From the NCBI RefSeq assembly GCF_003591485.1, contig NZ_QZCF01000002.1, forward strand, positions 868,001 through 932,000: a stretch of 64,000 nucleotides of DNA. The letters run 5' to 3'. The DNA is from Paenibacillus sp. 1011MAR3C5 (GTDB lineage Bacteria > Bacillota > Bacilli > Paenibacillales > Paenibacillaceae). The translations under genes were made by a program, and so were the position numbers. Under the pieces are notes generated by a model, which had not been told where the DNA came from, did no database searches, and was given only the letters and a program-made list of their open reading frames with translations. Of the stretch, positions 17,420 through 26,344 are shown piece by piece (within the stretch, counting starts at the first letter, position 1; each line of letters opens with the position of its first letter).

Positions 17420-17539
17420 TTACGCGCTGAGCTTTCGTTTTAAGTTCGTAAACCATGTTTGGGTAAAGCGAGCTTGTTTCTCCCATTCTGCTTCACGAAC
17501 TTTCCACAGCTGATGCGATACGTAATCATTCATGAACAT
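17420..17539 (-). CDS. 39-residue hypothetical protein
   Basis: A short open frame with start ATG at 17539 and TAA at 17420. It is preceded by AAAAAAGGAG 9 bases upstream on the minus strand. The peptide (MFMNDYVSHQLWKVREAEWE, ending NLKRKLSA) is rich in aromatic and charged residues and predicted helical; no membrane segment. A strong ribosome binding site and a hairpin 60 bp downstream support it as a real small gene. No family recognised. Confidence 0.55.
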   Translation of the reverse strand: MFMNDYVSHQLWKVREAEWEKQARFTQTWFTNLKRKLSA

Positions 17540-17942
17540 GGTTGCCAACTCCTTTTTTCTCTTGTCATGCTTCCATTATGCGTCAGGTTAACACAGAGAA
17601 AAAGTGTACATTGCTGCATAACGTTTTCCCCTTTTATGATATTAGGATAAAGCCTGCATTCCGCCGTCACTGTATAATCGCCTGCTGGGAATAAAATAAA
17701 GCTTAGACGATGAGTCGGGTATGTGGGTAAGTCGTATTGGCTCCATATATCATGAATGGCTATTCATCCAATCGAAAATGAGCTATAGTAGAGCCTAATG
17801 AGCAAGCCCTCCTAAAATTCATTCCAATAAGGTGATTGACATGACATCGTATGAACGTATCTTAACGATGGTCCCGCCATTTCCCTAGCTGTGCTCCTCC
17901 TATAACGATCCATTAGACCATGCTTGTAGGAGGGCATGCAAC
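17540..17942. other. Intergenic region with a possible 15-codon leader ORF
   Basis: About 400 bp without a long gene. A short frame, ATG 17841 to TAG 17888 (MTSYERILTMVPPFP), follows AAGGTGATTG and ends 54 bp before the GTG of the downstream exporter. It ends in Pro-Pro-Phe-Pro, a context that can stall ribosomes. It might be a leader peptide that controls the exporter or a chance ORF. Confidence 0.35.
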
Positions 17943-19124
17943 GTGAATAAAAAGGCTGTACCATCTTTATTGTTAATGATCGTTTTAGTCGCGTTTCCGC
18001 AAATTAGTGAAACAATTTATACCCCTTCACTGCCGGACATTTCGGCTGCTTTCGACGCAGCAAATCGTCTGGTACAAATGACGTTAAGCATTTATTTCAT
18101 CGGTTTTGCGATAGGCGTATTCTGCTGGGGCTGGATTTCCGATCTGATCGGGAGAAGACCTGCCATGCTAGCCGGTCTTGTGTGTTATGGCATCGGGAGT
18201 TTGATGTGTTTGCTATCGCCAACGATTGAATGGCTGTTAGTGAGCAGGCTCATCCAAGCATTCGGCGCAGCGACAGGCTCCATCATTACGCAGACGATCC
18301 TGCGCGAGAGCTTATCGGGGCATGCTCGACATGCTGTGTTTGCCCAAATCTCGGCGGTTATCGCTTTTACACCAGCGGTAGGGCCGCTTATTGGCGGTTG
18401 GGTGGACCAAATTTGGGGATTCGAAGCTGTATTTCTCGTGCTGGTCGTCATGAGTGCAGGACTGTTCGCATATGCTTACGCCAGCTTGCCGGAGACTCAT
18501 CCGCCTGCAGCTAGAACTCGCGCAGCTGTCGTACCGGTTATAAAGCGAATGATTGCCTCGCCGAGGGTAATCGCTTTTGCGCTGCTAATCGGGGGCATTA
18601 ATGGCATTCTGTTCAGTTATTACGCTGAGGCGCCGTTTATTTTTATCGACTACTTTAAGTTGTCGCCTGGCTTGTATGGATTTCTGGGCATGATGGTCGC
18701 CTTAGCTACAGCAGCAGGGGCGCTGTGGTCGAAAAGTTTATTGGCCCGTTATCGCCCGGAAACGATTATCCATCTCGGATTAGCCGTCATGACGGTAGGG
18801 GCATTGCTGCTCATTGGCAGCAATGCTGCTGCCATGACTGATCGTCTGTTCTTCTGGTCGATGATATTCACACTGTTCATCATGCTGCTGGGCGCAGGGA
18901 TCGCATTGCCGAATTGCTTGAGCTTAGCGCTAGTCGACTTCCGTGATGTGGCAGGAACAGCAGGAGCTGTCTTCAGCTCAGGTTATTATGTGCTTGTAAG
19001 TCTTATCACAATGGGGATGGGGCAGCTCCATAACGGCTCACTGATGACCATGCCCGTTTATTTTATGGCATTAAGTATCGGAATGGCTGTGATTGGCTTT
19101 GTTTTGGTTAGAAAACAGAATTAG
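17943..19124 (+). CDS. Bcr/CflA-like MFS drug exporter
   Basis: A 393-residue, 12-segment major facilitator of the DHA1 type. Seen: IYTPSLPDISAAFDAANRLVQMTLSIYFIGFAIGVFCWGWISDLIGRRPAMLAG, with the loop 2-3 motif GWISDLIGRRP, and VSRLIQAFGAATGSIITQTILRE, typical of the Bcr/CflA subfamily that exports bicyclomycin, chloramphenicol or similar compounds. The start is GTG 17943 with AGGAGGG at 17929. It is followed by a strong terminator. Substrate unknown. Confidence 0.9.
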   Translation: MNKKAVPSLLLMIVLVAFPQISETIYTPSLPDISAAFDAANRLVQMTLSIYFIGFAIGVFCWGWISDLIGRRPAMLAGLVCYGIGSLMCLLSPTIEWLLVSRLIQAFGAATGSIITQTILRESLSGHARHAVFAQISAVIAFTPAVGPLIGGWVDQIWGFEAVFLVLVVMSAGLFAYAYASLPETHPPAARTRAAVVPVIKRMIASPRVIAFALLIGGINGILFSYYAEAPFIFIDYFKLSPGLYGFLGMMVALATAAGALWSKSLLARYRPETIIHLGLAVMTVGALLLIGSNAAAMTDRLFFWSMIFTLFIMLLGAGIALPNCLSLALVDFRDVAGTAGAVFSSGYYVLVSLITMGMGQLHNGSLMTMPVYFMALSIGMAVIGFVLVRKQN

Positions 19125-19195
19125 ATGAACAAGTATAAAGAAATATGAATTTGACATGAGATAGAAAGTCAGAAGAGATATTGTAAGCTTACGTA

Positions 19196-19229
19196 ATAAG
19201 CGCCGAAGCGGGAGGCGCTTATTTTTTTT
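19196..19229 (+). terminator. Terminator of the Bcr-like exporter gene
   Basis: Stem ATAAGCGCC / GGCGCTTAT followed by T8. The 35-bp sequence recurs with two changes at 31817-31850. Confidence 0.9.
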
Positions 19230-19413
19230 GTTTATTTTTGCCGGAAGGGAGAGGGAATCACCCTTTGCATCATTCTCGCCCCTAGCGCGTAATATTCCAG
19301 ATTATGATAGAATAACCTTCAGGTGTTTGCAATGGCCCTAGGACAGATGCTGATCTAGATCAAGTTGTCGCCTTTGGGCAAGAGATTGAACAGCGAGGAT
19401 AAGAGTAAAGGGT

Positions 19414-20148
19414 GTGACAAGGCTGCGAAACGAGCATATTTTGTTAGTGGATGATGAGAAAGGTATTTTGACGATGTTGAAAACGGTATTGGAAAAAGAA
19501 GGATTTAAACAAATCGATATGGCAACCACGGGAGGAGAAGCTATGCGCAAGGTAGAGGCTGTCTCCTATGATCTTATTGTGCTTGATGTGATGCTCCCTG
19601 ATACGGATGGATTCGAACTATGCCAGCAAATTCGCAGGCATACATCGGTGCCCCTTTTATTTTTGACCGCCCGTTCGGACAATATGGATAAATTAATGGG
19701 ACTTGGCATCGGTGGAGATGATTATATCACCAAGCCATTCTACCCTTTGGAAGTGGCAGCAAGAATCAAGGCTCAACTGCGGAGGAAAACGCTGTATCAA
19801 TCTCCTGCCCAGCTGAAATCCAACCGATTGGATTTCGGATTTTTCGCTATTCATAAAAGCGCCGCTCAGCTGACCGTCCATGGAATCGACACTCCTTGTC
19901 CAGCCAAAGAATTCGAATTGCTGCTCTTTCTGTGCGAGCATCCTAATCAAGTCTTTACCGCTCTTCAATTATACGAACAAGTGTGGGGAGAGGCACTGCT
20001 TGGCGATGAAAAAACGGTCGTGATCCATATTTCCAGACTTAGAAAAAGAATTGAAGCCGATCCTTCGAATCCGAGATTTATTGTAAACCTACGTAATCTT
20101 GGCTATAAATTTATCCCGCCCCAGAAGGCAGCAGCCCATGAAGTTTAA
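19414..20148 (+). CDS. OmpR-family response regulator
   Basis: A 244-residue two-component response regulator. Seen: receiver domain with acidic pair D13/D14 (LLVDDEKG), phospho-acceptor Asp58 in LIVLDVMLPDTDGFE, and conserved Lys in DDYITKPFYPLEVAARI; then a winged-helix DNA-binding domain (PAKEFELLLFLCEHPNQVFTALQLYEQVWG ... TVVIHISRLRKRIE). The start is GTG 19414. It overlaps the histidine kinase start by 11 bases, and the ABC exporter genes follow, so it probably controls that exporter. Confidence 0.93.
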   Translation: MTRLRNEHILLVDDEKGILTMLKTVLEKEGFKQIDMATTGGEAMRKVEAVSYDLIVLDVMLPDTDGFELCQQIRRHTSVPLLFLTARSDNMDKLMGLGIGGDDYITKPFYPLEVAARIKAQLRRKTLYQSPAQLKSNRLDFGFFAIHKSAAQLTVHGIDTPCPAKEFELLLFLCEHPNQVFTALQLYEQVWGEALLGDEKTVVIHISRLRKRIEADPSNPRFIVNLRNLGYKFIPPQKAAAHEV

Positions 20149-21223
20149 TTATCGCCTGGGCCTTCGACTGGTTCTGCATGTCATTTTCAGTCTTATTCTG
20201 CTTGCACTATCCATATCGGGTTCTATCTCGCTAACAGAATGGATGATACCGCAAGAGGGAGTTCGTCAGGATAACTTAGGGTTAATTTCTATGTACGTCA
20301 TTCTTGGAGGCTTTATGATCGTTTTTGCTTGGTCAATAGGAAAGCCGCTTTATTATATCATCAGGTGGATTAATCGCTTGGCTAACGGAATCTATGTGGA
20401 GCCGCAGAATCATTGGAAGATTTACTCGAGCAAAAAGAAGAAACTAAAGAGACCGTATCGCTTGTTTCAAGAGCTGTTTATCCAACTGCAGACCTTATCT
20501 GATACTTTGGAGAAGAGTAAGCAAGAAAGAAGCCGGCTAGATGAAATGAAGAAGGAATGGATCGCTGGCATCTCTCATGATTTAAAAACTCCGCTCACAT
20601 ACATTAAAGGATATTCTTCGATGATGCTTTCTCCTCAATATGAATGGACGAAAGAAGAGCAAACCGGATTTCTGATGGAGATCGAGCAAAAAGCCAGCCA
20701 CATGGAGGATCTAATCGGCGATTTGAATATATCTTTTCGATTGGACGAACAGCAGCCCCCTTTAAAGCGTGAAAAAACCGATCTGATTGAACTTGTTCGG
20801 CGGATTGTGGTTGATGTGACCAACGATCCCCGTGCTGCGCGACATCATCTATTCCTCGAAACGAGCGAATCGCATATCGAAGCGCGGCTGGACGTCAAGC
20901 TGCTTGGGCGGGCGCTGCATAATCTGGTGCTCAATGCCGTACTTCACAATCCTGAAGGCACCAACGTTAACATTCAGATTAGGCAGGACTCTCATCTGCA
21001 TATTATGATCACGGATGACGGAGTAGGGATGGAGGAAGCAGCTTTAGACCAACTGTTCAACAAATATTATCGCGGAACCTCCACAGATATTCTGTCAGCG
21101 GGTACCGGACTAGGCATGGCTATTGCGAAGCAATTGGTGCTCGCCCATGGCGGAGAGATCGAGGCGACAAGCCTTGTTCATGAAGGAACCTCCATATCCG
21201 TTAAGCTGCCTCTTCATAATTAA
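20138..21223 (+). CDS. Sensor histidine kinase
   Basis: A 361-residue membrane kinase paired with the preceding regulator. Seen: two transmembrane segments (about 9-32 and 47-67) with a short external loop, a linker, the dimerisation/phospho-acceptor motif GISHDLKTPLTYIKGY with His147, and the ATPase domain (NLVLNAVLHNPEGTN, ITDDGVGMEE, GTGLGMAIAKQLVLAHGGEI). The short outer loop is like intramembrane-sensing kinases. ATG 20138 is chosen over the upstream in-frame start at 20099, which lies deep in the regulator gene. Confidence 0.92.
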   Translation: MKFNYRLGLRLVLHVIFSLILLALSISGSISLTEWMIPQEGVRQDNLGLISMYVILGGFMIVFAWSIGKPLYYIIRWINRLANGIYVEPQNHWKIYSSKKKKLKRPYRLFQELFIQLQTLSDTLEKSKQERSRLDEMKKEWIAGISHDLKTPLTYIKGYSSMMLSPQYEWTKEEQTGFLMEIEQKASHMEDLIGDLNISFRLDEQQPPLKREKTDLIELVRRIVVDVTNDPRAARHHLFLETSESHIEARLDVKLLGRALHNLVLNAVLHNPEGTNVNIQIRQDSHLHIMITDDGVGMEEAALDQLFNKYYRGTSTDILSAGTGLGMAIAKQLVLAHGGEIEATSLVHEGTSISVKLPLHN

Positions 21224-21392
21224 GCTGAGTTTTGTCTGCCGTTTACTTGCGGTTTACTTTCATCCCCTACAATATTCGATATAAGCTAGGTTGTGCTGCC
21301 GATCCCGTTGTCTGCATGATGACTGAGGGAGCAGGGTTCGTCCTGCGGCGGGCGGCTTGATGCTTATATTAAAATGGTAAGGGAGTCAGGGT

Positions 21393-22268
21393 ATGCTACT
21401 GGAGATAAACCAATTAAGTAAACAATACAGGAGGGACACCTGGGCTCTGCAAGAAATCAACTTGCAATTGAAGCCGGGAATCACAGGCTTGCTTGGACCC
21501 AATGGCGCCGGAAAATCAACGCTTATGCGTATTCTTGCGACGATCTCGCAACCGACGATCGGAACGGTCAACTGGAATGGGACGGATATTCGGAAGGAAC
21601 CGGATGAACTGCGCCGCCTGCTTGGTTATTTGCCCCAGGATTTTGGGATATATCCCCATCTGAATGCGATTGAGTTTTTGGAATATGCCGCTGCCTTGAA
21701 GGGGCTGGGCGGCAGGCAGATGAAGAGCCGAATCCTGGAGCTCCTCGAGCTTCTGCATTTGCATCATGACTTGAAGCGTCCAATCGGCAGTTTCTCCGGA
21801 GGAATGCGACAGCGGATTGGCATTGCACAGGCATTGTTGAATGATCCGAGATTGCTCGTCATCGATGAGCCGACCATCGGACTGGATCCGGAAGAGCGAA
21901 TGCGGTTTCGCAGTCTGTTGACAGACTTGTCTGGCGAGAGAATTATCCTTTTTTCCACGCATATCATCTCCGATATTGAATCGACTGCCGACCAGATTGC
22001 CATTATTTCCAGAGGGCGGCTGCTGACGAAGTCGGATCCAACCTTACTCCTGCGCAATGTAAAGGGAAAGGTGTGGTCGGTCATCATTCAAGACCAGGAC
22101 ATTCAGGAATTACGCACGAGATGGACCATTAGCGGTACTATTCGACGAGAGGATGGACTGCAGCTCCGTATTGTCTCGGATCAACCGCCGGTTCCGCAAG
22201 CGATAGCCGTGCCGCCAAACCTTGAAGACGCCTACTTGTACGTCAGGGCGAACGAGGAGGGCGCATAG
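21393..22268 (+). CDS. ABC-2-type exporter ATPase
   Basis: A 291-residue ATP-binding subunit. Seen: Walker A GPNGAGKST (35-43), the Q-loop LGYLPQDFGIYPHL, signature SFSGGMRQRIGIAQAL, Walker B RLLVIDEPTIGLD and the switch histidine in LFSTHIISDIES. The C-terminal 70 residues form the usual extension. It ends 1 base before the permease GTG, so the two are coupled. The downstream position from a two-component system is the usual layout of peptide-antibiotic or envelope-stress exporters in Bacillales. Confidence 0.93.
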   Translation: MLLEINQLSKQYRRDTWALQEINLQLKPGITGLLGPNGAGKSTLMRILATISQPTIGTVNWNGTDIRKEPDELRRLLGYLPQDFGIYPHLNAIEFLEYAAALKGLGGRQMKSRILELLELLHLHHDLKRPIGSFSGGMRQRIGIAQALLNDPRLLVIDEPTIGLDPEERMRFRSLLTDLSGERIILFSTHIISDIESTADQIAIISRGRLLTKSDPTLLLRNVKGKVWSVIIQDQDIQELRTRWTISGTIRREDGLQLRIVSDQPPVPQAIAVPPNLEDAYLYVRANEEGA

Positions 22269-22269
22269 C

Positions 22270-23883
22270 GTGGGCCAGCACCATACGATCTATCATATTG
22301 CGCGTGCCGATCTGCTTGAAAGAATCAGACAATATTCCTTTCTAGTTGTGTTGGGAATAACCATATTGGCGGCTTATTTCTTCGTCCCCCCTGTTGAGGC
22401 CGGGTATGTCACGCTGTATTTGGATGAATATCGGGGTATCTATAACTCAGCTTGGATAGGCGGATCGGTTGCGATCTCGACCACCTTGTTTTTGGCCCTG
22501 TTTGGCTTCTATTTGGTGAAAAACAGCATCCAGCGGGATAAACGATCCGGAGTCGGACAAATTATTGCATCGACCTCTGTAAAGAAGCTCCACTACTTGA
22601 TCGGGAAATCGGTCAGCAATTATGCCGTTTTATCCATCATCGTGGCGGTCGTTATCCTAGTCGCTATATTCATGCAGATGATCCGGGGAGAGGAGATGGA
22701 CATTGAGCTATGGGCGCTGCTGTCTCCTTTTCTGATGCTGACGCTTCCTGCTATGTCTATCGTTGCTGCAATGGCGGTGCTGTTCGAAACCCGACAGCTA
22801 TTGAATGGCGGATTGGGCAATGTCCTTTATTTCATTCTTTTTCTGATCTACGTTACCGGTTCAAGTTACATCGCATTCGGACCAAACGTCATCACATCGG
22901 CTATGACTAAGGAGCTTGCTTCGATAAAACCCGGCTTTTCAGGCTCCTACAGTATCGGCATTCTTGTTCCGGATAGGCCGCTCGAGCTGTTTGAATGGCA
23001 GGGCGTGGAATGGACCGGAGCTTTGCTGCTGCAACAGCTGTCTTTATTTCTAATTGCCCTCTTGTTCATTATTGCAGCCGCTTTGTTGTTCCATGGATTT
23101 AGGAATGATGCAGTGAGGGAAAAACAGGTACGGCAGAAGTCAGCCAAGGGATCGACCCATGCGGAGACCGTGATGGAATGGGGTAATACCGGAGCTGAAA
23201 TCGTGGAATACGAGCGCAAGGGCTCACGCGTCCAGGTATCTTCACTTCCCCCTGCATCCGCTCGAAATTCTTTTCTGTCCCTCGTGTGTGCAGAATGGCG
23301 CTTAATGATGAAGAGTGCTTCGCTGGGGTGGTATGCCGTCGCCGGTCTCCTGTTTGTCCTGAGTCTGGTATGTCCTGTTACGACCTCGGTTCAGTGGATG
23401 ATATGGCCTATAACATGGATTTGGCCGCTGGTGCTATGGGCTGGAATGGGAAGCCGGGAAACCAGATATCAGACCCAATATCTTATAGCTGCCAGCCCGC
23501 GTTATGCCACCCGTCAGTTATCGGCGGTGTGGGTCTCAGGTTTTATGCTGGCCTGTATGACGGGGGGAGGCATGGCTGTGCGAATGATCCTCGAAGGAGA
23601 GGCTGGACTTTTCATCTATTGGATTTCTGCTGTTATTTTGATTCCGAGCTTCTCTCTTGCGTGTGGGGTGCTGACCAAGACCAATCGTACCTTTGAGGTG
23701 TTATATATGATTGTTTGGTATCTGGGTCCGCTTAACAAAATGCCATATCTCGATTTTTTGGGCACAAGGTCTGAAGGGGGAAGCATCTTGGCGGTTAACT
23801 CCATCTATCTGTCAATCAGCATTGGATTATGGATGGTCGCTTTTGGGGCAAGAAAACGTCTAGCGCAAGACTCCCAGCGGTAA
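22270..23883 (+). CDS. ABC-2-type exporter permease
   Basis: A 537-residue polytopic membrane protein with about 12 hydrophobic segments in two halves separated by a soluble stretch of about 70 residues (near RGSRVQVSSLPPASARNSF). The N-terminal region (ARADLLERIRQYSFLVVLGITILAAYFFVPPVEAGY) is typical of ABC-2 permeases. The GTG at 22270 (GGAGGGC upstream) is preferred; the longer frame from 22222 overlaps the ATPase gene. It is likely a fused two-domain permease working with the preceding ATPase. Substrate unknown. Confidence 0.85.
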   Translation: MGQHHTIYHIARADLLERIRQYSFLVVLGITILAAYFFVPPVEAGYVTLYLDEYRGIYNSAWIGGSVAISTTLFLALFGFYLVKNSIQRDKRSGVGQIIASTSVKKLHYLIGKSVSNYAVLSIIVAVVILVAIFMQMIRGEEMDIELWALLSPFLMLTLPAMSIVAAMAVLFETRQLLNGGLGNVLYFILFLIYVTGSSYIAFGPNVITSAMTKELASIKPGFSGSYSIGILVPDRPLELFEWQGVEWTGALLLQQLSLFLIALLFIIAAALLFHGFRNDAVREKQVRQKSAKGSTHAETVMEWGNTGAEIVEYERKGSRVQVSSLPPASARNSFLSLVCAEWRLMMKSASLGWYAVAGLLFVLSLVCPVTTSVQWMIWPITWIWPLVLWAGMGSRETRYQTQYLIAASPRYATRQLSAVWVSGFMLACMTGGGMAVRMILEGEAGLFIYWISAVILIPSFSLACGVLTKTNRTFEVLYMIVWYLGPLNKMPYLDFLGTRSEGGSILAVNSIYLSISIGLWMVAFGARKRLAQDSQR

Positions 23884-23930
23884 AAATCGAAATCATCGTT
23901 TATATCGATTGAATAATGGAGGAATGAAAC

Positions 23931-24164
23931 ATGAACTCAAAATCATTTGCCGGTATGATGAAGATAATTGCGCTCTTTGGCGTTGGCATAGGCGTCCTAT
24001 TATTCATCCTAACGCAGTCAGGGGTTGAGATACCGATTGTGATCGGAACAACCACTTATGAAGGGATGGAGGCTTCACTTCTCCTGCTCATCGGTTCACC
24101 TATCGTAGTGATCCTAATTGGCTTTATCATCTCGATTTTCAGCTTTTCCACAGGTAAAAAATAA
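23931..24164 (+). CDS. Small two-span membrane protein
   Basis: A 77-residue protein with two hydrophobic segments (about 8-27 and 49-70) and a Lys-Lys C terminus. Start ATG 23931 has GGAGG at 23920-23924. It follows the permease by 47 bp on the same strand and is probably the last gene of the exporter operon. Function unknown. Confidence 0.75.
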   Translation: MNSKSFAGMMKIIALFGVGIGVLLFILTQSGVEIPIVIGTTTYEGMEASLLLLIGSPIVVILIGFIISIFSFSTGKK

Positions 24165-24256
24165 CTCCATACCAGAATAGATCGCTTCTAAGCTCGGAGT
24201 CAGGAAATTTATCGCTGTGCTAACGATATCGATACATGCATAAATGTAATGATTAT

Positions 24257-24284
24257 AGTTTACATAATTATTATTATGGTTATT
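24257..24284 (+). other. Candidate Xer/dif-like site C
   Basis: Left arm AGTTTACATAA (identical to site B), centre TTATTA, right arm TTATGGTTATT. It lies between the exporter operon and the end of the mannitol operon. Confidence 0.4.
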
Positions 24285-24313
24285 TTCCGATTGAAGGATC
24301 ACTCCAATAGAAA

Positions 24314-24352
24314 AAGCCTCCAACTACGCAGTTAAGCAATCGTTGGAGGCTT
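24314..24352. terminator. Bidirectional terminator at the end of the mannitol operon
   Basis: Arms AAGCCTCCAAC and GTTGGAGGCTT. The minus-strand transcript ends in TTTTTC, suited to stop the mannitol operon 7 bp after the HPr stop codon. Confidence 0.85.
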
Positions 24353-24358
24353 CCTTGT

Positions 24359-24619
24359 TTATTCGTATATGTCGGTCAGCAGCTTGCCGAGCTGCTCCAT
24401 CGCTTCTTGCTCCTGGTCGCCGTCAATTTCAAGCGTAACCTCATCCTGTGCCGCTATGCCCAGTGTAAGCATGCTGAGCGAGCTTTTGCCATTCACTTTT
24501 TTGCCTTTGTTTTCGACCTTGATCGTGCAAGGGAAGGCGGATGCCGCCTGGACGAACGCTTTGGTCGGGCGTACGTGAAATCCTGTCGGGTTGATAATCG
24601 TAAATGTTTTGCTAATCAT
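24359..24619 (-). CDS. ptsH: HPr-family phosphocarrier protein
   Basis: An 86-residue HPr. Seen: the active-site His15 with Arg17 in PTGFHVRPTKAF, and the regulatory Ser46 in NGKSSLSMLTLG. His15 receives phosphate from enzyme I; Ser46 is the HPrK/P target in Firmicutes. The usual Gly49 is Ser here, and the region after Ser46 differs from the housekeeping HPr sequence, so this is probably a dedicated copy. It lies 12 bp after the enzyme I gene, last in the mannitol operon. Confidence 0.92.
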   Translation of the reverse strand: MISKTFTIINPTGFHVRPTKAFVQAASAFPCTIKVENKGKKVNGKSSLSMLTLGIAAQDEVTLEIDGDQEQEAMEQLGKLLTDIYE

Positions 24620-24631
24620 ACCGTTACCTCC

Positions 24632-26344
24632 TTAAGATTGGCTTCTAACGAAGTCTTGAATCTCATCCTGAGTAGCCATAGTTAATGCTTGCTCAGCTAG
24701 CTGCGACCAGCGTTCATAGGAGAGTTCGCCGATCTGTGCTCTTGCGGACAGAATCGAGCTTGCGCTCATGCTGAATTCATGCAGTCCAAGACCGAGCAGC
24801 AGGGGAATGGCTGCTTCGTCGCCAGCCATCTCGCCGCACATGCCGACCCATTTGCCTTCCTTGCGCGCCGCTTCAACGACGATTCGGACAAGGCGGAGAA
24901 CCGAAGGGTTGCAAGGCTGATACAGATAAGAGACCGTTTCGTTCATACGGTCGGCCGCCATCGTATACTGGATCAAGTCGTTGGTGCCGATGCTGAAGAA
25001 ATCCACTTCCTTGGCAAACAAATCAGCGGATACCGCCGCAGCTGGAATCTCGACCATCATCCCGATTTCGATTGTATCGGAAACAGCGATTCCTTCGGCC
25101 AGAAGCTTGGTTCTTTCTTCTTCCAGAAGCGCCTTAGCATCCCGCAATTCGCTCAATACGGCTATCATAGGGAACATAATCTTCAGATTACCATAGCTGC
25201 TGGCTCGGAGAAGTGCGCGCAGCTGGGTACGGAATAGTTCGGGACGCTCCAGACATAGGCGCAATGCGCGCTGTCCAAGAAACGGATTCGCTTCCTTTGG
25301 TAATTCCATATAGGGGAGCTCCTTGTCGCCGCCGATATCGAGCGTTCGGATGACCACCGGCTTGCCGTTCATCTTCTCCAATACATATTTGTAGCTGGCA
25401 AACTGTTCGTCTTCTGTAGGCAGCGAGTTACGGCCCATATAGAGAAACTCGGTACGGAACAAGCCGATCGCCTCAGCACCGTTGTCCAGGGCTTTCTGAA
25501 CATCCTCCAGCTTGCCAATATTCGCAGCCAGCTCTACGCGGTGGCCGTCACTCGATAGGGAAGGGCGGTTAACCCACTTGGCAAGCTCCGCTTGCTGCTG
25601 GTCATATTGCTCCTTCTTGCCAATGAAATCGCGGTGTTGCTCTTCGCTCGGCTCAATCGTAACCGTCCCATTCGTTGCGTCGAGCAGCGCCAACGCGCCT
25701 GTCTGGATATCGTCGCTTAATGCTCCGACACCAACTATAGCGGGAATACCCAGCGAACGGGCCATAATCGCCGAGTGCGAGGTGCGGCTGCCGATTTCGG
25801 TAATAAAGCCTTTGACGACCCCCATATCCAGCTTGGCGGTATCTGAAGGGGCGAGATCGTTCGCAATGATAATGCAAGGTTCGGTTAATTGCGATAGATC
25901 AGTTTGTGTGACGCCGCTCAAGCGGCCAATCAGCTTGCCGGATACATCTCGTACATCAGCCGCGCGTTCTCTCAAATATTCGTCGTCCATCTGCTTCAGT
26001 ACCTCAATGAAAGAAGAGGAGGCGGTGTGTACCGCATACTCGGCATTAACCGATTCATTTTGTATGGCTTCCATAACTGCATCTATAAGATCGGGATCCT
26101 CCAATATCATGAGATGACCCTCGAAGATTTCCGCTTTTTCTTCGCCCAGCTTAGTTTTCACGGAGTCGCGAAGCTTCTCCAGCTCTGCCCGTGTCTCGCG
26201 CAGCGCAGCCTGCAGCCGCTCGATTTCGGCATCGGCATCTGTAATGGTTGTTTCTTCAATAACGGGCTGACTGTCGCGATAGATTAAGATCGGTGCGATT
26301 GCCATGCCTGGCGATGCGTTGATTCCTTGCAATAACCGTGTCAT
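24632..26344 (-). CDS. ptsI: PTS enzyme I (phosphoenolpyruvate-protein phosphotransferase)
   Basis: A 570-residue enzyme I that takes phosphate from phosphoenolpyruvate and passes it to HPr. Seen: N-terminal HPr-binding domain, the phospho-histidine motif GSRTSHSAIMARSLGIPAIVG, the PEP-binding GLFRTEFLYMGR, and the C-terminal MVEIPAAAVSADLFAKEVDFFSIGTNDLIQYT and PCNPSVLRLV. The length is standard. Its start overlaps the mtlD stop by four bases (ATGA), so translation is coupled. Having enzyme I and HPr inside a sugar operon is uncommon. Confidence 0.95.
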   Translation of the reverse strand: MTRLLQGINASPGMAIAPILIYRDSQPVIEETTITDADAEIERLQAALRETRAELEKLRDSVKTKLGEEKAEIFEGHLMILEDPDLIDAVMEAIQNESVNAEYAVHTASSSFIEVLKQMDDEYLRERAADVRDVSGKLIGRLSGVTQTDLSQLTEPCIIIANDLAPSDTAKLDMGVVKGFITEIGSRTSHSAIMARSLGIPAIVGVGALSDDIQTGALALLDATNGTVTIEPSEEQHRDFIGKKEQYDQQQAELAKWVNRPSLSSDGHRVELAANIGKLEDVQKALDNGAEAIGLFRTEFLYMGRNSLPTEDEQFASYKYVLEKMNGKPVVIRTLDIGGDKELPYMELPKEANPFLGQRALRLCLERPELFRTQLRALLRASSYGNLKIMFPMIAVLSELRDAKALLEEERTKLLAEGIAVSDTIEIGMMVEIPAAAVSADLFAKEVDFFSIGTNDLIQYTMAADRMNETVSYLYQPCNPSVLRLVRIVVEAARKEGKWVGMCGEMAGDEAAIPLLLGLGLHEFSMSASSILSARAQIGELSYERWSQLAEQALTMATQDEIQDFVRSQS

